From NCBI RefSeq assembly GCF_964199755.1, contig NC_133897.1:12612992-12676991 (forward strand): a stretch of 64,000 bases of DNA. Reading direction: 5' to 3'. Positions 22,401-36,717 of the stretch are shown piece after piece (within the stretch, counting starts at the first letter, position 1; each line of letters starts with the position of its first letter). The notes below the pieces were generated by a model. That model was not told where the DNA came from. It did not search any database and saw only the letters and a list, made by a program, of their open reading frames with translations. Position numbers and translations under genes: made by a program. The DNA is from Larus michahellis. Taxonomy: Eukaryota > Chordata > Aves > Charadriiformes > Laridae.

Positions 22401-23068
22401 ATTTACCTGTATAGCAATTAAAACAGCATGATTGTACTTAACCATCTTCTGGGAAGCTTCCTACTAGGCTGGTTATGTTAGGAGTTCATCTCTCTTCTCT
22501 TTGCAGCTTCGTCTTCTGTTCGTTTGAACTCTCTATACTTCAAAAATGCCTAGTTCATTCTTAAAAATAAGTTATAATAATACAAACTAAGAAAGTACAT
22601 TTTAAATTATTGTCTCTAAATGCAAGTTTGAAGGAAGAGTTCTACAAACTGTGGAGTTCCACCGTTAATAAGTTAGGAATTCCAGGGACAGCGGGATCAT
22701 ATTGTTAGTGTAGTGGAAAAAGAAGAGTTCCACTACGGAGGATTCTTGTCGCTTGCAGCGATACTGTTCCAGAGCTGCAGGTGGTGGCATATGTTGGGTG
22801 ACAGTTAATGTCCTTGTTAAACTCATCTAGCTTAGTGGGTTTTTAAAAGGTAAAGCTAGTTACCTGAATTACTGAGGACATTACTCTGCATGTCTGTCTG
22901 TCTGTTTTTAAATAGATGGTGAAGAAGGTCAAGACTATGGCAAAGAAAGCTCAAAAGAAAATGAATCGCCTGGGCAGGAAAGGAGAGTCGGACAGACACA
23001 TATTTGACTTGAAGCCAAAGCATCTGCTGGCTGGAAAGAGAAAATCTGGTAAAACACAGAGAAGATAA
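10373..23068 (+). CDS. GTPBP4: GTP-binding protein 4 (NOG1), nucleolar 60S assembly GTPase; 17 coding exons
   Basis: Joined exons: 10373–10420, 11200–11370, 12623–12726, 12803–12939, 13540–13640, 14436–14528, 15034–15225, 15311–15376, 17344–17433, 17889–17999, 18129–18206, 18314–18365, 18951–19051, 19949–20146, 21040–21105, 22253–22387, 22916–23068. The sum is 1896 nt, 631 residues plus TAA, against 634 in human; the shortfall matches a three-residue gap at the start of exon 16. Order: N-terminal helical part; G domain with P-loop GYPNVGKS (175–182), DTPG (221–224) and NKCD (289–292); NOG1 region; acidic EPESEDEE stretch; basic C-terminus. NOG1 proteins bind pre-60S particles in the nucleolus and are needed for 27S rRNA processing (family knowledge). 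The start has a good context (GGCATGG), and no closer in-frame ATG exists. All introns are GT–AG except the one after exon 14, which is GC–AG. The introns carry two CR1 copies. Confidence 0.97.
10448..10487 (+). repeat. 10-bp tandem repeat, 4 copies
   Basis: Four consecutive CCCTCAGCGC units, one ending in T, near the start of GTPBP4 intron 1 inside the CpG island. Confidence 0.9.
10671..10702 (+). repeat. 16-bp tandem duplication
   Basis: Two adjacent copies of GGGGCCCTGTCAGAG plus one base, differing at a single position, in GTPBP4 intron 1. Confidence 0.85.
11200..11370 (+). CDS. GTPBP4: GTPBP4 coding exon 2 (residues 17–73)
   Basis: Begins [20 protein letters not shown] after TTGATTGCAG and ends FPKLD before GTAAGT. 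It is part of the N-terminal helical region that contacts pre-60S particles in NOG1 proteins. Confidence 0.95.
12623..12726 (+). CDS. GTPBP4: GTPBP4 coding exon 3 (residues 74–108)
   Basis: Encodes [20 protein letters not shown] and onward to the split Asn codon; donor AA|GTAAGG, acceptor TTTTAG. Confidence 0.94.
12803..12939 (+). CDS. GTPBP4: GTPBP4 coding exon 4 (residues 108–154)
   Basis: Follows a 76-bp intron. Encodes [20 protein letters not shown] and the following basic helix, ending YLEQ plus the first base of a Val codon before GTTTGT. Confidence 0.94.
13540..13640 (+). CDS. GTPBP4: GTPBP4 coding exon 5, P-loop (residues 154–187)
   Basis: Carries the G1/P-loop [13 protein letters not shown] that binds the GTP phosphates. 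The exon ends right after this motif at AAG|GTATGT. Confidence 0.96.
13793..14184 (+). mobile_element. CR1 LINE fragment, internally deleted, in GTPBP4 intron 5
   Basis: Sense-oriented CR1. The left part (about 13793–13915) matches the reverse-transcriptase core, translating to [15 protein letters not shown]. It then jumps at about 13916–13923 to the 3' end (GGACAAGAGGTAACGGGCAC), whose frame reads out the C-terminal HWNRLPRE-type segment, then the 3' UTR and an ATTCTGTGATTCTGTGAA tail at 14168–14184. Several hundred bases of ORF2 are missing between the two parts. Confidence 0.9.
14202..14235 (+). repeat. 17-bp direct tandem repeat
   Basis: TAAATGGAAAATTCCAC followed immediately by TAAATGGAAAATTACGA, just after the CR1 tail in GTPBP4 intron 5. 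Confidence 0.75.
14436..14528 (+). CDS. GTPBP4: GTPBP4 coding exon 6 (residues 188–218)
   Basis: Encodes [20 protein letters not shown] and the next residues to RWQ. It includes the G2/switch I region, whose YAFTTKS resembles the effector-loop Thr of Obg/NOG GTPases. Confidence 0.95.
15034..15225 (+). CDS. GTPBP4: GTPBP4 coding exon 7, DTPG motif (residues 219–282)
   Basis: Starts [20 protein letters not shown] with the G3 DTPG motif and ends PLFANK at AAG|GTAGGT. Confidence 0.96.
15311..15376 (+). CDS. GTPBP4: GTPBP4 coding exon 8, NKCD motif (residues 283–304)
   Basis: Encodes [20 protein letters not shown] and two more residues. NKCD is the G4 guanine-specificity motif. Confidence 0.96.
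15583..16812 (-). mobile_element. CR1 LINE with long open ORF2 fragment, antisense in GTPBP4 intron 8
   Basis: 5'-truncated CR1 on the minus strand. Its tail is the inverted AATCATAGAATCATAGAATC at 15583. The reading frame 16880–15687 (397 codons, minus strand) is uninterrupted and covers the reverse-transcriptase core from the palm ([10 protein letters not shown]) through [11 protein letters not shown] and the catalytic FADD box to the C-terminus [11 protein letters not shown]…[11 protein letters not shown]1 homology ends near FYDHATR at about 16808; the remaining N-terminal codons are flanking DNA. The endonuclease and everything upstream are missing, so the copy cannot move by itself. The intact frame suggests a fairly recent insertion. 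Confidence 0.93.
17344..17433 (+). CDS. GTPBP4: GTPBP4 coding exon 9 (residues 305–334)
   Basis: Encodes [20 protein letters not shown] and onward to KTE. The [10 protein letters not shown] stretch takes the place of the G5 (SAK-like) loop. Confidence 0.95.
17680..17702 (+). repeat. A12–G11 homopolymer junction
   Basis: Twelve A followed directly by eleven G in GTPBP4 intron 9. Confidence 0.85.
17889..17999 (+). CDS. GTPBP4: GTPBP4 coding exon 10 (residues 335–371)
   Basis: Encodes [20 protein letters not shown] and the rest to RDNK, the start of the conserved NOG1-specific region after the G domain. Confidence 0.95.
18129..18206 (+). CDS. GTPBP4: GTPBP4 coding exon 11 (residues 372–397)
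   Basis: Encodes [20 protein letters not shown] and the rest to RKL; acceptor TTTCAG, donor CTG|GTAAGT. Confidence 0.94.
18314..18365 (+). CDS. GTPBP4: GTPBP4 coding exon 12 (residues 398–415)
   Basis: Encodes [17 protein letters not shown] and the first base of a Lys codon, which exon 13 completes as KYWDLMN. Confidence 0.94.
18951..19051 (+). CDS. GTPBP4: GTPBP4 coding exon 13 (residues 415–448)
   Basis: Encodes [20 protein letters not shown] and the rest to DPDIMR; the aromatic-rich [14 protein letters not shown] block is typical of NOG1. Confidence 0.95.
19949..20146 (+). CDS. GTPBP4: GTPBP4 coding exon 14, acidic segment, GC donor (residues 449–514)
   Basis: Encodes [20 protein letters not shown], then an acidic [12 protein letters not shown] run and a Lys-rich helix ending RTAKK. 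The donor is AAG|GCAAGT, a GC–AG site: the neighbouring GT four bases downstream would break the frame into exon 15, while the GC site keeps it. Confidence 0.93.
21040..21105 (+). CDS. GTPBP4: GTPBP4 coding exon 15 (residues 515–536)
   Basis: Encodes [20 protein letters not shown] and DD; acceptor TTTTTACAG, donor GAT|GTAAGT. Confidence 0.94.
22253..22387 (+). CDS. GTPBP4: GTPBP4 coding exon 16, Arg/Ser-rich (residues 537–581)
   Basis: Starts [20 protein letters not shown]. This is a likely nuclear/nucleolar localisation segment rich in KRKR and RSRS. It is about three residues shorter than human at the AHY–RRS junction. Confidence 0.93.
22916..23068 (+). CDS. GTPBP4: GTPBP4 coding exon 17, C-terminus (residues 582–631)
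   Basis: Encodes the basic C-terminal NOG1 domain end, starting [20 protein letters not shown] and ending GKTQRR before TAA. Confidence 0.95.
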   Translation: MVKKVKTMAKKAQKKMNRLGRKGESDRHIFDLKPKHLLAGKRKSGKTQRR

Positions 23069-23080
23069 GCAGTCTTCTGA

Positions 23081-23101
23081 ATTAAAACTAAGTTTATTAA
23101 A
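23081..23101 (+). terminator. Candidate GTPBP4 poly(A) signals
   Basis: Two ATTAAA hexamers at 23081–23086 and 23096–23101, only 13 and 28 bases after the stop. They would give a very short 3' UTR; a canonical AATAAA lies farther on at about 24051. Confidence 0.4.
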
Positions 23102-26100
23102 ACTAATTTCTAGTCCTGTCTTCCTTTGTAGTCACATGGAGGGTATAAAAAGTACGTGGTTTGTGTTAGTGGTTAGGCTCAGAGGGAGAGTTTTGATTCC
23201 TTGATCTTGCAGTTCCAAGTAACACCATGAGAAATTTGTTGATACCAGTGGCAGAAACCATTTCTAAATAGACATAAAAAATTGTTCATTCCGTTTTCTT
23301 ACTGCTGACTTTCCTGTAGCAGTAAAGCATTTGAAGTTCTATGTAAAAGTAGATTTAAAATGAGGTTACATGTAGAAACGTGAAGTATTTTTTCATGAGG
23401 CTACCATCAGAATTAAAAATGCACAGCTTCATGAGGTACTGCACCAGGAAGGTTTGGTTTTCTGTGTGCAAGTTAATTCTTTGATGTAAGTGATGAGTTT
23501 ATGTTATGTTGTAGGTAAAGGCTGAAGTTGGTGGGGGAGTAACCGGAGACTGACATGTGCTGCGCAAAGGTAGCGTGTGTGCACTGAGCCAGTTTGGGAT
23601 GAGTGGCAGAAGTACTGCCAGCTCGCTTAAGCTAAACGGTGACTGAAGCCGGAGGAATAACTGCAGTTCTAGTACTGACCTGCCACCTGTAATAACCTAC
23701 AACAGCATGGGCAGGGAACGTTACAATTTACAACTTCTAATATTTCAGAATAATATTTCAGCTATGAGGATCAGACTGAAGTTTTGTCCTGAGCGCATGT
23801 CAATTATGGTACTGTCATCCTCTGCTTAGGAAGACATTTTCCCTTCAGAAGCTGACAGACAAAATTTCTCTATCTATTCAAGGCAAAATATATAATCAAA
23901 TGTGAAATACTCTATTTTTTTGTCGCTAGTTGGTCAAGAACAAGGTAGGAATTACCTAGAGGTTAGTAAAATTATGTGTTGCCTGAACAATACACTTAAA
24001 ATGCAGTTTTAAAGATTAAACGGGAATCCAATGTAATATGCATGTTAAAAAAATAAACAAAAAACCAAAAAGGTAAGAGGCAAGAATCTTTAAATTGCTA
24101 TTTTTTAAGTACAACGGGGTAAGAAGAGTGTGCAGATGTCAGCTTTAGCATATTGGAGCATTATGCGTAAATGCATTTTGCTTCCCTCATGCTTTGTGTA
24201 GTAAGTTTGTTATTAAAAACATACTGTAACGCTGCAAAGAAGTTCGACGTCAAGAAAAAAATTAATGTCAAAACTTGTAAGTGATTTTGAAGAACTGCTT
24301 AGCAAAACAGCTCTTGTCTTCCTTATGCGCTTTACTTCTACTTCAGGTTATGCTTTGTCAGCTGTTGCTGCAAGCTGGCCTCTTCAACTAGAAAAGCAGA
24401 ACTTGGTTAAAATAAATTCACCCCCCGCTCCCCCCATCCCACTGCTTCAGTGGCGTGTCATGGGCACACTCCTGTTTGTAGTGTAGTGATGACAGAATAT
24501 TCTCATGGGGCTAAAAGTCTGGAAAGAAAACAATAGTCCAAGGTTTTATGTTAGGTATTTTAATAATAATCTTTTAAGATAATCTTTAATTTAAAAAGTA
24601 TTTTAAGTACTTGAAAAGTCCTCTAATATATTACTTAGGCAGTGTGGCTGATGGCACTGAATTCAGGAGAGCTGTTAACACTGCGTTCCTGCTCCCTCCC
24701 CACTACTGTTTGCTTCGAGACAACACATCAATTCAGGGCAACACACAACAAATTCGGCTCTAACCTCTAAGTGTTGAGCCACTGGAGATGCTGGCACAGG
24801 GAGGCTTCAGTGCTGCAGCCACAACTGGGGTGTAAGGCAAACATCTTAACCATTGGAAAAAGGTAGTTTCACCGTGAAACCAGACACAGACTAGTGAAAA
24901 ACCATGTTTTACATGCACAGAGAAGTGGCACGAACAACATCCTATTTCATCGAGATGCCTCTGGGAGAAGTTAGCAGGTTACTCAATATAGATTTCTTAA
25001 GTTAACAGAAAAAAAACCAAAACATAACTGAGCTTTTTTGGGGAAAAAAAAATAATCAACCAAACACAAAAATGTTTAATTCAAATGGAGATACCCTTGA
25101 TTATTTGTATTACTAAAAAAAAGCCTTCCATTTTACTCCTGTTACTAGTAATTGACCGCAGGATCAAAAAGGATTAGCTCTTGCCCTCTGGTACCATTTC
25201 TGATTAACTGAAATTATGACCTGCTGTAAGCCTACAAATTGTCAATCTTGAAGTTTGGAGTTCAAGGGGTTCGAGTTTTCTGGGAATGACTTTTACAGTA
25301 GATGTTGCAGGAAAAAGAAAAAAGCTTGTATCGAGAGGCCTTTTGTTTTCTGGAAGATGGAGCCAGTCACTGAATGCATGTGCCTTCTCCAAACACAGGC
25401 TATGTTTACATTTGGTGTAATTAACCCCCCTTTATTTCTTTTTAAGAGAAGTCCAGTACTCGGCCATCGACTAACCAGAAAAGGTTGGTGGAAAAAACCC
25501 CAAACCAACCCCCCCAGTGTTTATTATCTAAAGCCATGACACGTATTGCAGCACTTCAAAACGAAACTCAGTCCACGCAGACAATCCAATTACTTAAGCT
25601 TTTATGTGTTTGGTTAATTATAGAGTACAGTAGCTGAAGAGATCTGCTTTCTGCAATTAAAATAATCCCAATTACTTTGAATTAATTGCTTTTTCTTCAG
25701 GCAACTAGTCTTCTCAACACCAATGCAGAACTCAAGCTCTTTTGCAATCACTAATTTGGAAGGCATCGTCACGCACAGCTGGGAAGGCACCAGCTCCACC
25801 CGCCTCTGCAGCCCCTGCCCTTGCGCGAGGACCTAACAGCAGCTGGGCACACAGGGGCTGAGGACCTTTCATACCACACCAGGCAATGGAGAAAGATGAA
25901 CCCAAGGGGTTTCTAATGTTACCTCTACCCATTTTTACATGAGATTAAGCTTAACTTGCCCAGGAGGAACATGGCTGGGGGGAAGAGAGAAAAAAACACT
26001 GGTTATAACCATCTGTGTATAAAGTTACTTGTAAAACACACTCCAGGTGGATCACTGTTCTGGACTCAAGTCATGAGTTACCGAGACGGCACATCACTGC

Positions 26101-26129
26101 TAGCCTTCACCATCTTTTACCCCAGCTTT
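23102..26129. other. Convergent intergenic space between GTPBP4 and IDI1
   Basis: About 3 kb between two converging genes, holding both 3' UTRs and whatever separates them. No protein-coding sequence is recognised. Mammals carry a second isomerase gene, IDI2, at this position; nothing isomerase-like (no NTCCSHP or GEHEIDY motif) appears here on either strand. Confidence 0.65.
25431..25436 (-). terminator. Candidate IDI1 poly(A) signal
   Basis: TTTATT on +, AATAAA on -, about 0.7 kb past the IDI1 stop. A second AATAAA sits at 25520–25525 on the minus strand. Confidence 0.4.
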
Positions 26130-30846
<4,717 letters not shown>

Positions 30847-30866
30847 GGCCCGTCACCCTGCCGCCG

Positions 30867-30871
30867 CCAAT
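30867..30871 (+). promoter_or_regulatory. CCAAT box near IDI1
   Basis: CCAAT (GCCGCCAATGACAG), 21 bp upstream of the exon 1 ATG on the gene strand; a second CCAAT lies at 31046–31050. NF-Y sites commonly accompany SREBP sites in sterol-pathway promoters. Confidence 0.5.
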
Positions 30872-30909
30872 GACAGCCCCCACAAGCACCAACGTCACCG
30901 CATCGCCCG

Positions 30910-30919
30910 ATCGCCCCAC
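30910..30919 (+). promoter_or_regulatory. Sterol-response-element-like site
   Basis: ATCGCCCCAC differs at one base from the classical sterol response element ATCACCCCAC. It sits 64 bp upstream of the IDI1 exon 1 ATG with CCAAT boxes on either side. IDI1 is a known SREBP target in mammals; binding here is inferred. Confidence 0.4.
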
Positions 30920-33500
30920 TGCGGCGCGGGCTGCCCAGGAGGAGGGACTAACAGCAGCAGAGGGGAAGGGCGTCGAGCGCGGCCAACCGCAACACAGGGA
31001 GGTAGAGGCGCTGACCAGTACGGAGAGGGGATAACGGCCAGCTAGCCAATGGGAGCGGGGGAGCCGCGTCAGGAGACGGCTCCGCCCAGCAGGGCGCGGC
31101 CATTTCCGGCAGGGCGGTGGGCGGGTAGGGCCGTGGCGGGGCTGCGCGCTTTGTACGGGTGGTGCGCTACCGGGTGTCCGGGTGCAGAGGGTCGGGCTCC
31201 GTTGCCTGCTGAGCTCCGACGGCGAGGCGCGGTTCCGGGACGCTTTTCCGTCAGCGGTCGCCAGTGAGGCGGCACCGAGGCCCAGCGCACGCAGCTGCAC
31301 GGCGGAACCTGGCCTAGGCAGAGGAGGGGCAGGTTGGCCAGGCTGGGCCTCGGTGGGTGCGGTACCAGCCAGGCCAGGGCACGGCAGGAGGGCAGCCCCC
31401 AAGCCTCATCTGGGGAGCGACCGGTGTCTTACTGTGCTGTTGCTGTGACCTGTAAAGCTGAGAGGAGCCTTTAACTTGCCTTTGTAATCAGGAGGTTTGA
31501 CTGTTTCTAACGTCAAGTGCTGCTGCTTGTCTCCACCCACTCGTGGAAACCAAAGGACTGTACCAAAGCGCTGTCTCCTACAGATGGGCACATGTTTGTG
31601 ACAAACAGTTCCAGGACTGAATTTCTGATCAGTTCTAGGAGTGTTCTTTCAGGTAGATGCCATAACCATGCGACCAGAGTCATAGAGCTTTTTGTTTGTC
31701 TCTCTAGTACATTTAATCTCGGACGTTTTTCTTTACTCCATAGTAGCACCCCGTCAATTAAAGAGGTCAAGTGTGTGCCGTGCAGATCACAGTCTGGCGC
31801 TCCGAGAGGTGGGGAATACTGGCCAGTTGTCTCCCCTCCTTCACTGACAGCTACAGTTTGTAGAAGACAGTTTCTGTGTTAGTCAAGCTCTGAAATTGCC
31901 TAACTCATTAAGGTTTTTAAGGGACAGAGAAAGAAATACCCAGTTTATGGATAGGAATCAAGCATAGGCAAGATGTCAAGATGAACTGCTCGGATAGAGT
32001 AGTTCTAGATGTGCCCAGATATGCAGTCTAATGGTGGAGGAACTTCAGTACCAGCCTCTGTAGAAACTTCACACCACCAACTGAGTACCTTCTGAACAAG
32101 AATTCTTTTTCTGGTTTGTCGCCTGTCCACAGATTTGGATTTATGGTTAGATCCCATAAAAGGCCTAGAAATGACGTTCCACAAGTCTTCGAGGCATTAC
32201 TCTTTCTGATTGCCTCTCAGCTCATGTTCTAGCATTTCAGTCTGGTTTGGGTTGATTTTTCCTGTGAACAGGACAGATGGCCTTTCATTGAGAAATACCA
32301 TTAGCAGAACCAAAATGTTCAAACTGATAGTTAATATCTTACAGGGTGTACGGAGCTTGATGAACGGAGAGCAGGAGGTGATTTAAGCGGAAGCCACTTG
32401 AAGCCAGCACAGAGCATCAAAAAGAAAAAAAAGTAAGAATATGCCAGCTGCTGCATATCCCTTTAACTATAGAAAACACAACATAAGAGCATTAATGTTA
32501 ATATTGTATTATTCATAAGTACATTACAAATGTAATATTAATTAACACAAGAACATTAATAATAATGCACTCTGAAAAAGGACTAAAATGTACAAAGATT
32601 ACTTTTTATCCTGAGTCACTGTTTAGCATGAGATCACAGGAACTGGAGATCGAGCTTTGTAGGAATACTGAAAACATCCTTCACCATATTGATCTCTTGC
32701 TAGTTTCATTGTTCCAGATGAAAAAAAAAAATGCATCAAATTTTTCTTCTATCATTCTAATGCAACTAAAGCTACATAAATCTGTGAAAAGTACTCTTAA
32801 CTACTGAGATGGACATTCAAACCAGCATCTCATATGAAGACAACAGAATTAACCGACCCTCCTGAGAGTGAAGCTCTTTCGGAATATAAACTTCTACCCT
32901 AAAAACCAGAGATGGGATCTATTTATACTTGGGGCACATATGACATACATGAAGGAGCAGAGGTACGCAGTGACGTTCAGGCTACACAGTGGGGGGATAC
33001 CAGAAAAGTATCCCTGTAGATTATGGGGAAAAGAGATTTTATTTTTCCTAGTAATAACTATTGAGAACTTCCATACAGGCACTTTAGAAGCTGACTGTCA
33101 GAAACAACTATAGTTCCTGTTTTGGGCAAACCAACAAAACACTTCACTTGGAGTGATGTTTGTGAGCACCAGGTCTGACAGGTCCTGGTGGATAATGAGA
33201 GGTTAAAGGGCAGCCAAAAAGGATGAGAGCCCCAAAATAAACCCTTCTCACAAAACAGACAAGGGAGAGACCTCCCAGGCCTTTAACCAAAGACACTTTC
33301 AGGATCAGGTGTTTTATGTCACCTGTATCATCTTCCCTCTTGCTCCCCTCCAGACTCGCCTTGTACATTCAAACAAGCTATTTGTCTTGGAAATAAAATA
33401 TCCTCATTTTTTGTAATGCGTTTGTATGCGTTTCATTGAAACCTCAGAACTTCTACTCCACCCCACGTAAAGAGAAGCATGTCTGAAGTGATATATGCAT

Positions 33501-33534
33501 TCCTTTGAGACTCGATTTCCTTTGAGACTCGATT
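33501..33534 (+). repeat. 17-bp tandem duplication
   Basis: Two adjacent copies of TCCTTTGAGACTCGATT with no mismatches. Confidence 0.9.
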
Positions 33535-34847
33535 TAATTTATGCATCTCTTGAAGTCTGCCGACTGTTTCCAAACACACTACTAACGGGCAAAAAGCAGT
33601 TTCTTGTCACCAGTGGGAAGTCTTTCATTTCACCTGAAAATCCAACCAGCTGCAAATCACTGATAGAATCTTGCTATCTACTAAGACAAAGGGAAATGCA
33701 ACCCCCACCAAACTGGAAGAAAATTCTCCAGCAAGTTAAACACGAAGACGGTAAACCCCAGAATGAAGTAAATGCTGAACAAACCTGGGATTTGACCCCA
33801 GCCTAGAATGCATAGACTCTTGAGCCTCTCCTCAGTTTTCAGCTTTGCCAAGAAAAATTTAGGCTTTTTTTCCCACCCTTCACATCCAACCTGCCCTTTT
33901 TAAGCTTCCTGTTTACTTGTTCTAATGTTTAAGACCTCCAGCTCACCCTTCTCAGTGATAGACCTATGCTTGTTCCTGGTCTCCCTGAAGAACCCTTCTC
34001 GGAAGTCTGCTCCTGCCCTGGAGTCACAGCTCTTCAAAAAGCATTTGTCTAAGTGATATGCTTATGTGCAGAGCAAACAACAGCCTGTTTTTTTTTTCTG
34101 AATTGGGAGGTAAATACCTCCCAGACCTAACTAATCTGCTGTTGTTCGTTTCACCCTTCTTTCTTAAAAGGCCTATTTCAGGAAAGTGGGTTGGCTTCAG
34201 CCTGCTTCAGAGAAGACAGATGGCTTTATAGTAAAAATGTAAGACATGTATGCTAAATATATAAGTAGGATGTTGTATTTGCATTTAGTTTTGCTATCTC
34301 AAGTATGATGGAAAGGGTGTTATGATGGATGGCTTGCAAATGTTTTTGTATAGCATGAAGTGATGACTGATGATAAAGGAAACCGCTCTTCTGGGAAGGA
34401 GTTATTAGGAGGTTTCCTATATGAAGGAAGAAATAGCCCTCGAGCGCTTTTCTCCTCTAGATCTATTGTTCTTTTTCTTTCGGTTTGAGCTCTGGACAGG
34501 AGGCTCTGCCTTTTCCTGCTACTTTTACAAGTTTGGAAAATCTTAATTTGGGAGATTCATCTATTAACCTGCTCTGTTGCTGGTTTCCTAAGCCTTGTAT
34601 CTTGTCTTCTCAAGTCCAGCCACAGGCGCAGAAGGAGGTCTGGAAGGCGTTTTCCAGGACAACCTAATTTTTGCCAATCTGTGTACTGTAGTGACTATTA
34701 AAAAAGCTTCTTGGCTGTTGATAAGATGCTAACTAGTACCGTCCCCTGTTTCCCTAGGCTCCTGTATTGCTATCTGTCTCTTGTTTTAAAGCAAGTAGTT
34801 TGTGAAAAGCAGGTGGCGTCTTTTGTTCTGTACTTGTTCCTATACAG

Positions 34848-34879
34848 TACTCAATGCCCGCTGTACTCAATGCCCGCTA
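34848..34879 (+). repeat. 16-bp tandem duplication
   Basis: TACTCAATGCCCGCTG followed by TACTCAATGCCCGCTA. Confidence 0.9.
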
Positions 34880-36524
34880 CTCTTGTAGTGCCATGACAAA
34901 ACCAAACTAGTAACAGGGCTAGAGTGACAATAGGCCACTTGCTGTTCTTTTGTCATGAAAAAGCAACTGCATCCGCACAAGGCCTGTTAATTTTCAGGTC
35001 AGAGTCACTGCATATCAAGGAAAAAAGTTGTTTAAGCCCCTGTCTTATTGCAGCATTTTGTATTTCTTCCTCAGGAAAAAAAAATGGTCGTATCTGTATT
35101 GCCCCCTGCTGCTAGAGAGTGAGCTGCTCCAGAGGATAAGTCACCAAGTGTTTTCCCAGGGAATTTTCAAATGTGGATCCTTGTGCTCTCACTGGACATT
35201 TTTTTCCTTCATACTTATAGCTAAAACTGTTATGGTACTGTAGTATTATATTAGGATGAAGTAATTTTGGTAGGAATAACGAGGTTTAAACAAATGTCTA
35301 GTTAGGAACCGAGCAGCTGAGGACTGGTGTTGTGACTTAGCTGAGATAACGGCAGCGGCACCAACTATAAAGAGAATTCAAAGCATCAGTGGCATTTGGT
35401 CAGGTTGTGTTCAGGCTTCCTCCCAGGCAGCTCTGTTCTGCCTCTTGTCCATCTTCTTTTGCCTGTTCTGTCTCCTGCTTTTCCCATCCTTAAAGCCATT
35501 TAGCTACTCATTTTGCTCCCTTCCTTGCTCCTTTTGCTGGCTTTGAAGAAGGGAACAGGCTAAAATTATGGTAACTTCTTAACCAGTTAGGCTGGTTATC
35601 TCATAGAATGACCTCCAGTAATTGAAAAGATGCTAGTAAATAGGTAAAACACGCTATTTTTGTCTGCATCAATGCAGCTGCAATTAAGACATGACTGCAC
35701 AGAAGGATGTAGAAAGGAAAAAGAAGACGAAAGAGAACAGCAGGCGTACTTGTAGCTTGGAAGCACATGAAAAGAAAATGTAATATTTTCAGCCCTCACT
35801 CTGAGGCACATATTCTTCTGGCCTTTTCACAGACCTCTTCTGAGGCAGCTAGATAATCTGCAGTAAGAGAGAAAATAATTAGGCAAAGGCCTCTTGACTT
35901 TCACAATCTGCTACAATGAATAAGAATTTTAGGTGAAGGCTTCTTCTAAGTGTTAATCAGCAAAGGAATTAATCACATTTCAATTATGTGTTGTAAGCTT
36001 CAAAGTGAACAGCCTACTTGCAGAATATAGTGGTTGGCTTTGATTCACTGTTTCTGTCACATCATCTGCAGATGCCGTAGAAAAAGTCCAGATTCAGTAT
36101 TATCCAGCCATTCTATATTAAAAAATACGGAACCCCAGTGGTGTTTCAGGAAAGTTTCGTCTCCCTTGTCAGTCCGCAGCGGTCCACTCGGGCAACACTT
36201 ATGATGAAACACAACCCAGCCTTTTAAATATCAGCATTGTTGATGAGGCAAGTTGACGCCGGGGAGAGGCAGGTTGACAGTGAATCGTCGAGGCGGGGGG
36301 AGGCGGTCGTGCCGCCATTTGCCCCCCTTCTTGTCGTTCTGGCGGGGCCTACTGCCGCGACGGCGACCTTCTCCAGGCGGCCGCTCCGTGTTCCGTTACC
36401 ACACCTCGGGTCAAATGCAGCACAACGGGTTGGCAACCTCCGGTACCGAGCCCTGTGCCGGTGGCGTTTCCGAGCCTCCGGGGCGGGGAGAGGCCCGGGT
36501 GGCGGTGAGGAGCGGCCCGTCGCC

Positions 36525-36590
36525 ATGGCGGCCAGCGGGGGCTGCTTCCGCCCGCCGCCGGATGTCGCCGGGAGGGCTCCTCGCCACTGA
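36525..36590 (+). other. Short upstream ORF in WDR37 exon 1 (21 codons)
   Basis: ATGGCGGCC… to TGA, 21 codons, in good start context inside the presumed 5' UTR exon. Translation would stop well before the donor. The ATG lies in a YY1-like CGCCATGGCGGCC motif, so it may instead be a promoter element. The call depends on transcription starting upstream of 36525. Confidence 0.35.
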
Positions 36591-36599
36591 GGCGCGTCG

Positions 36600-36717
36600 C
36601 TGCCGGAGCGCGGCGCCGGGCTCGTCGCCGTTGCCCCTCCCGCCCTCATCCTCCTCCTTCCCTCCGTCGTTCTCGGCCCTGCCCCTTCCCGCCCGCCGCC
36701 CCGGCTGTGGCTGACAG
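36600..36717 (+). other. WDR37: WDR37 5' non-coding exon, 3' part
   Basis: The strong donor CTGACAG|GTGAGT at 36717/36718 ends a GC-rich exon with no coding relation to WDR37. The next recognised exon starts shortly before 46105. The 5' edge is not known; the start given is arbitrary. Confidence 0.55.

Larger units (their letters stand above)
31301..36200. other. Intergenic DNA between IDI1 and WDR37
   Basis: About 4.9 kb without recognisable exons. It holds two short tandem duplications (33501–33534, 34848–34879) and one weak CTCF-like match at about 35097. An AATAAA-containing stretch at 33235–33400 could be a decayed LTR but matches nothing I can name. Confidence 0.55.

Noticed and set aside
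33140-33400. AATAAA-containing stretch as a possible solo LTR
   Set aside because: No TG…CA ends, target duplication or family match could be seen.
35097-35115. CTCF-like GCCCCCTGCTG sequence
   Set aside because: Only about 13 of 19 consensus positions agree, too weak to list as a site.
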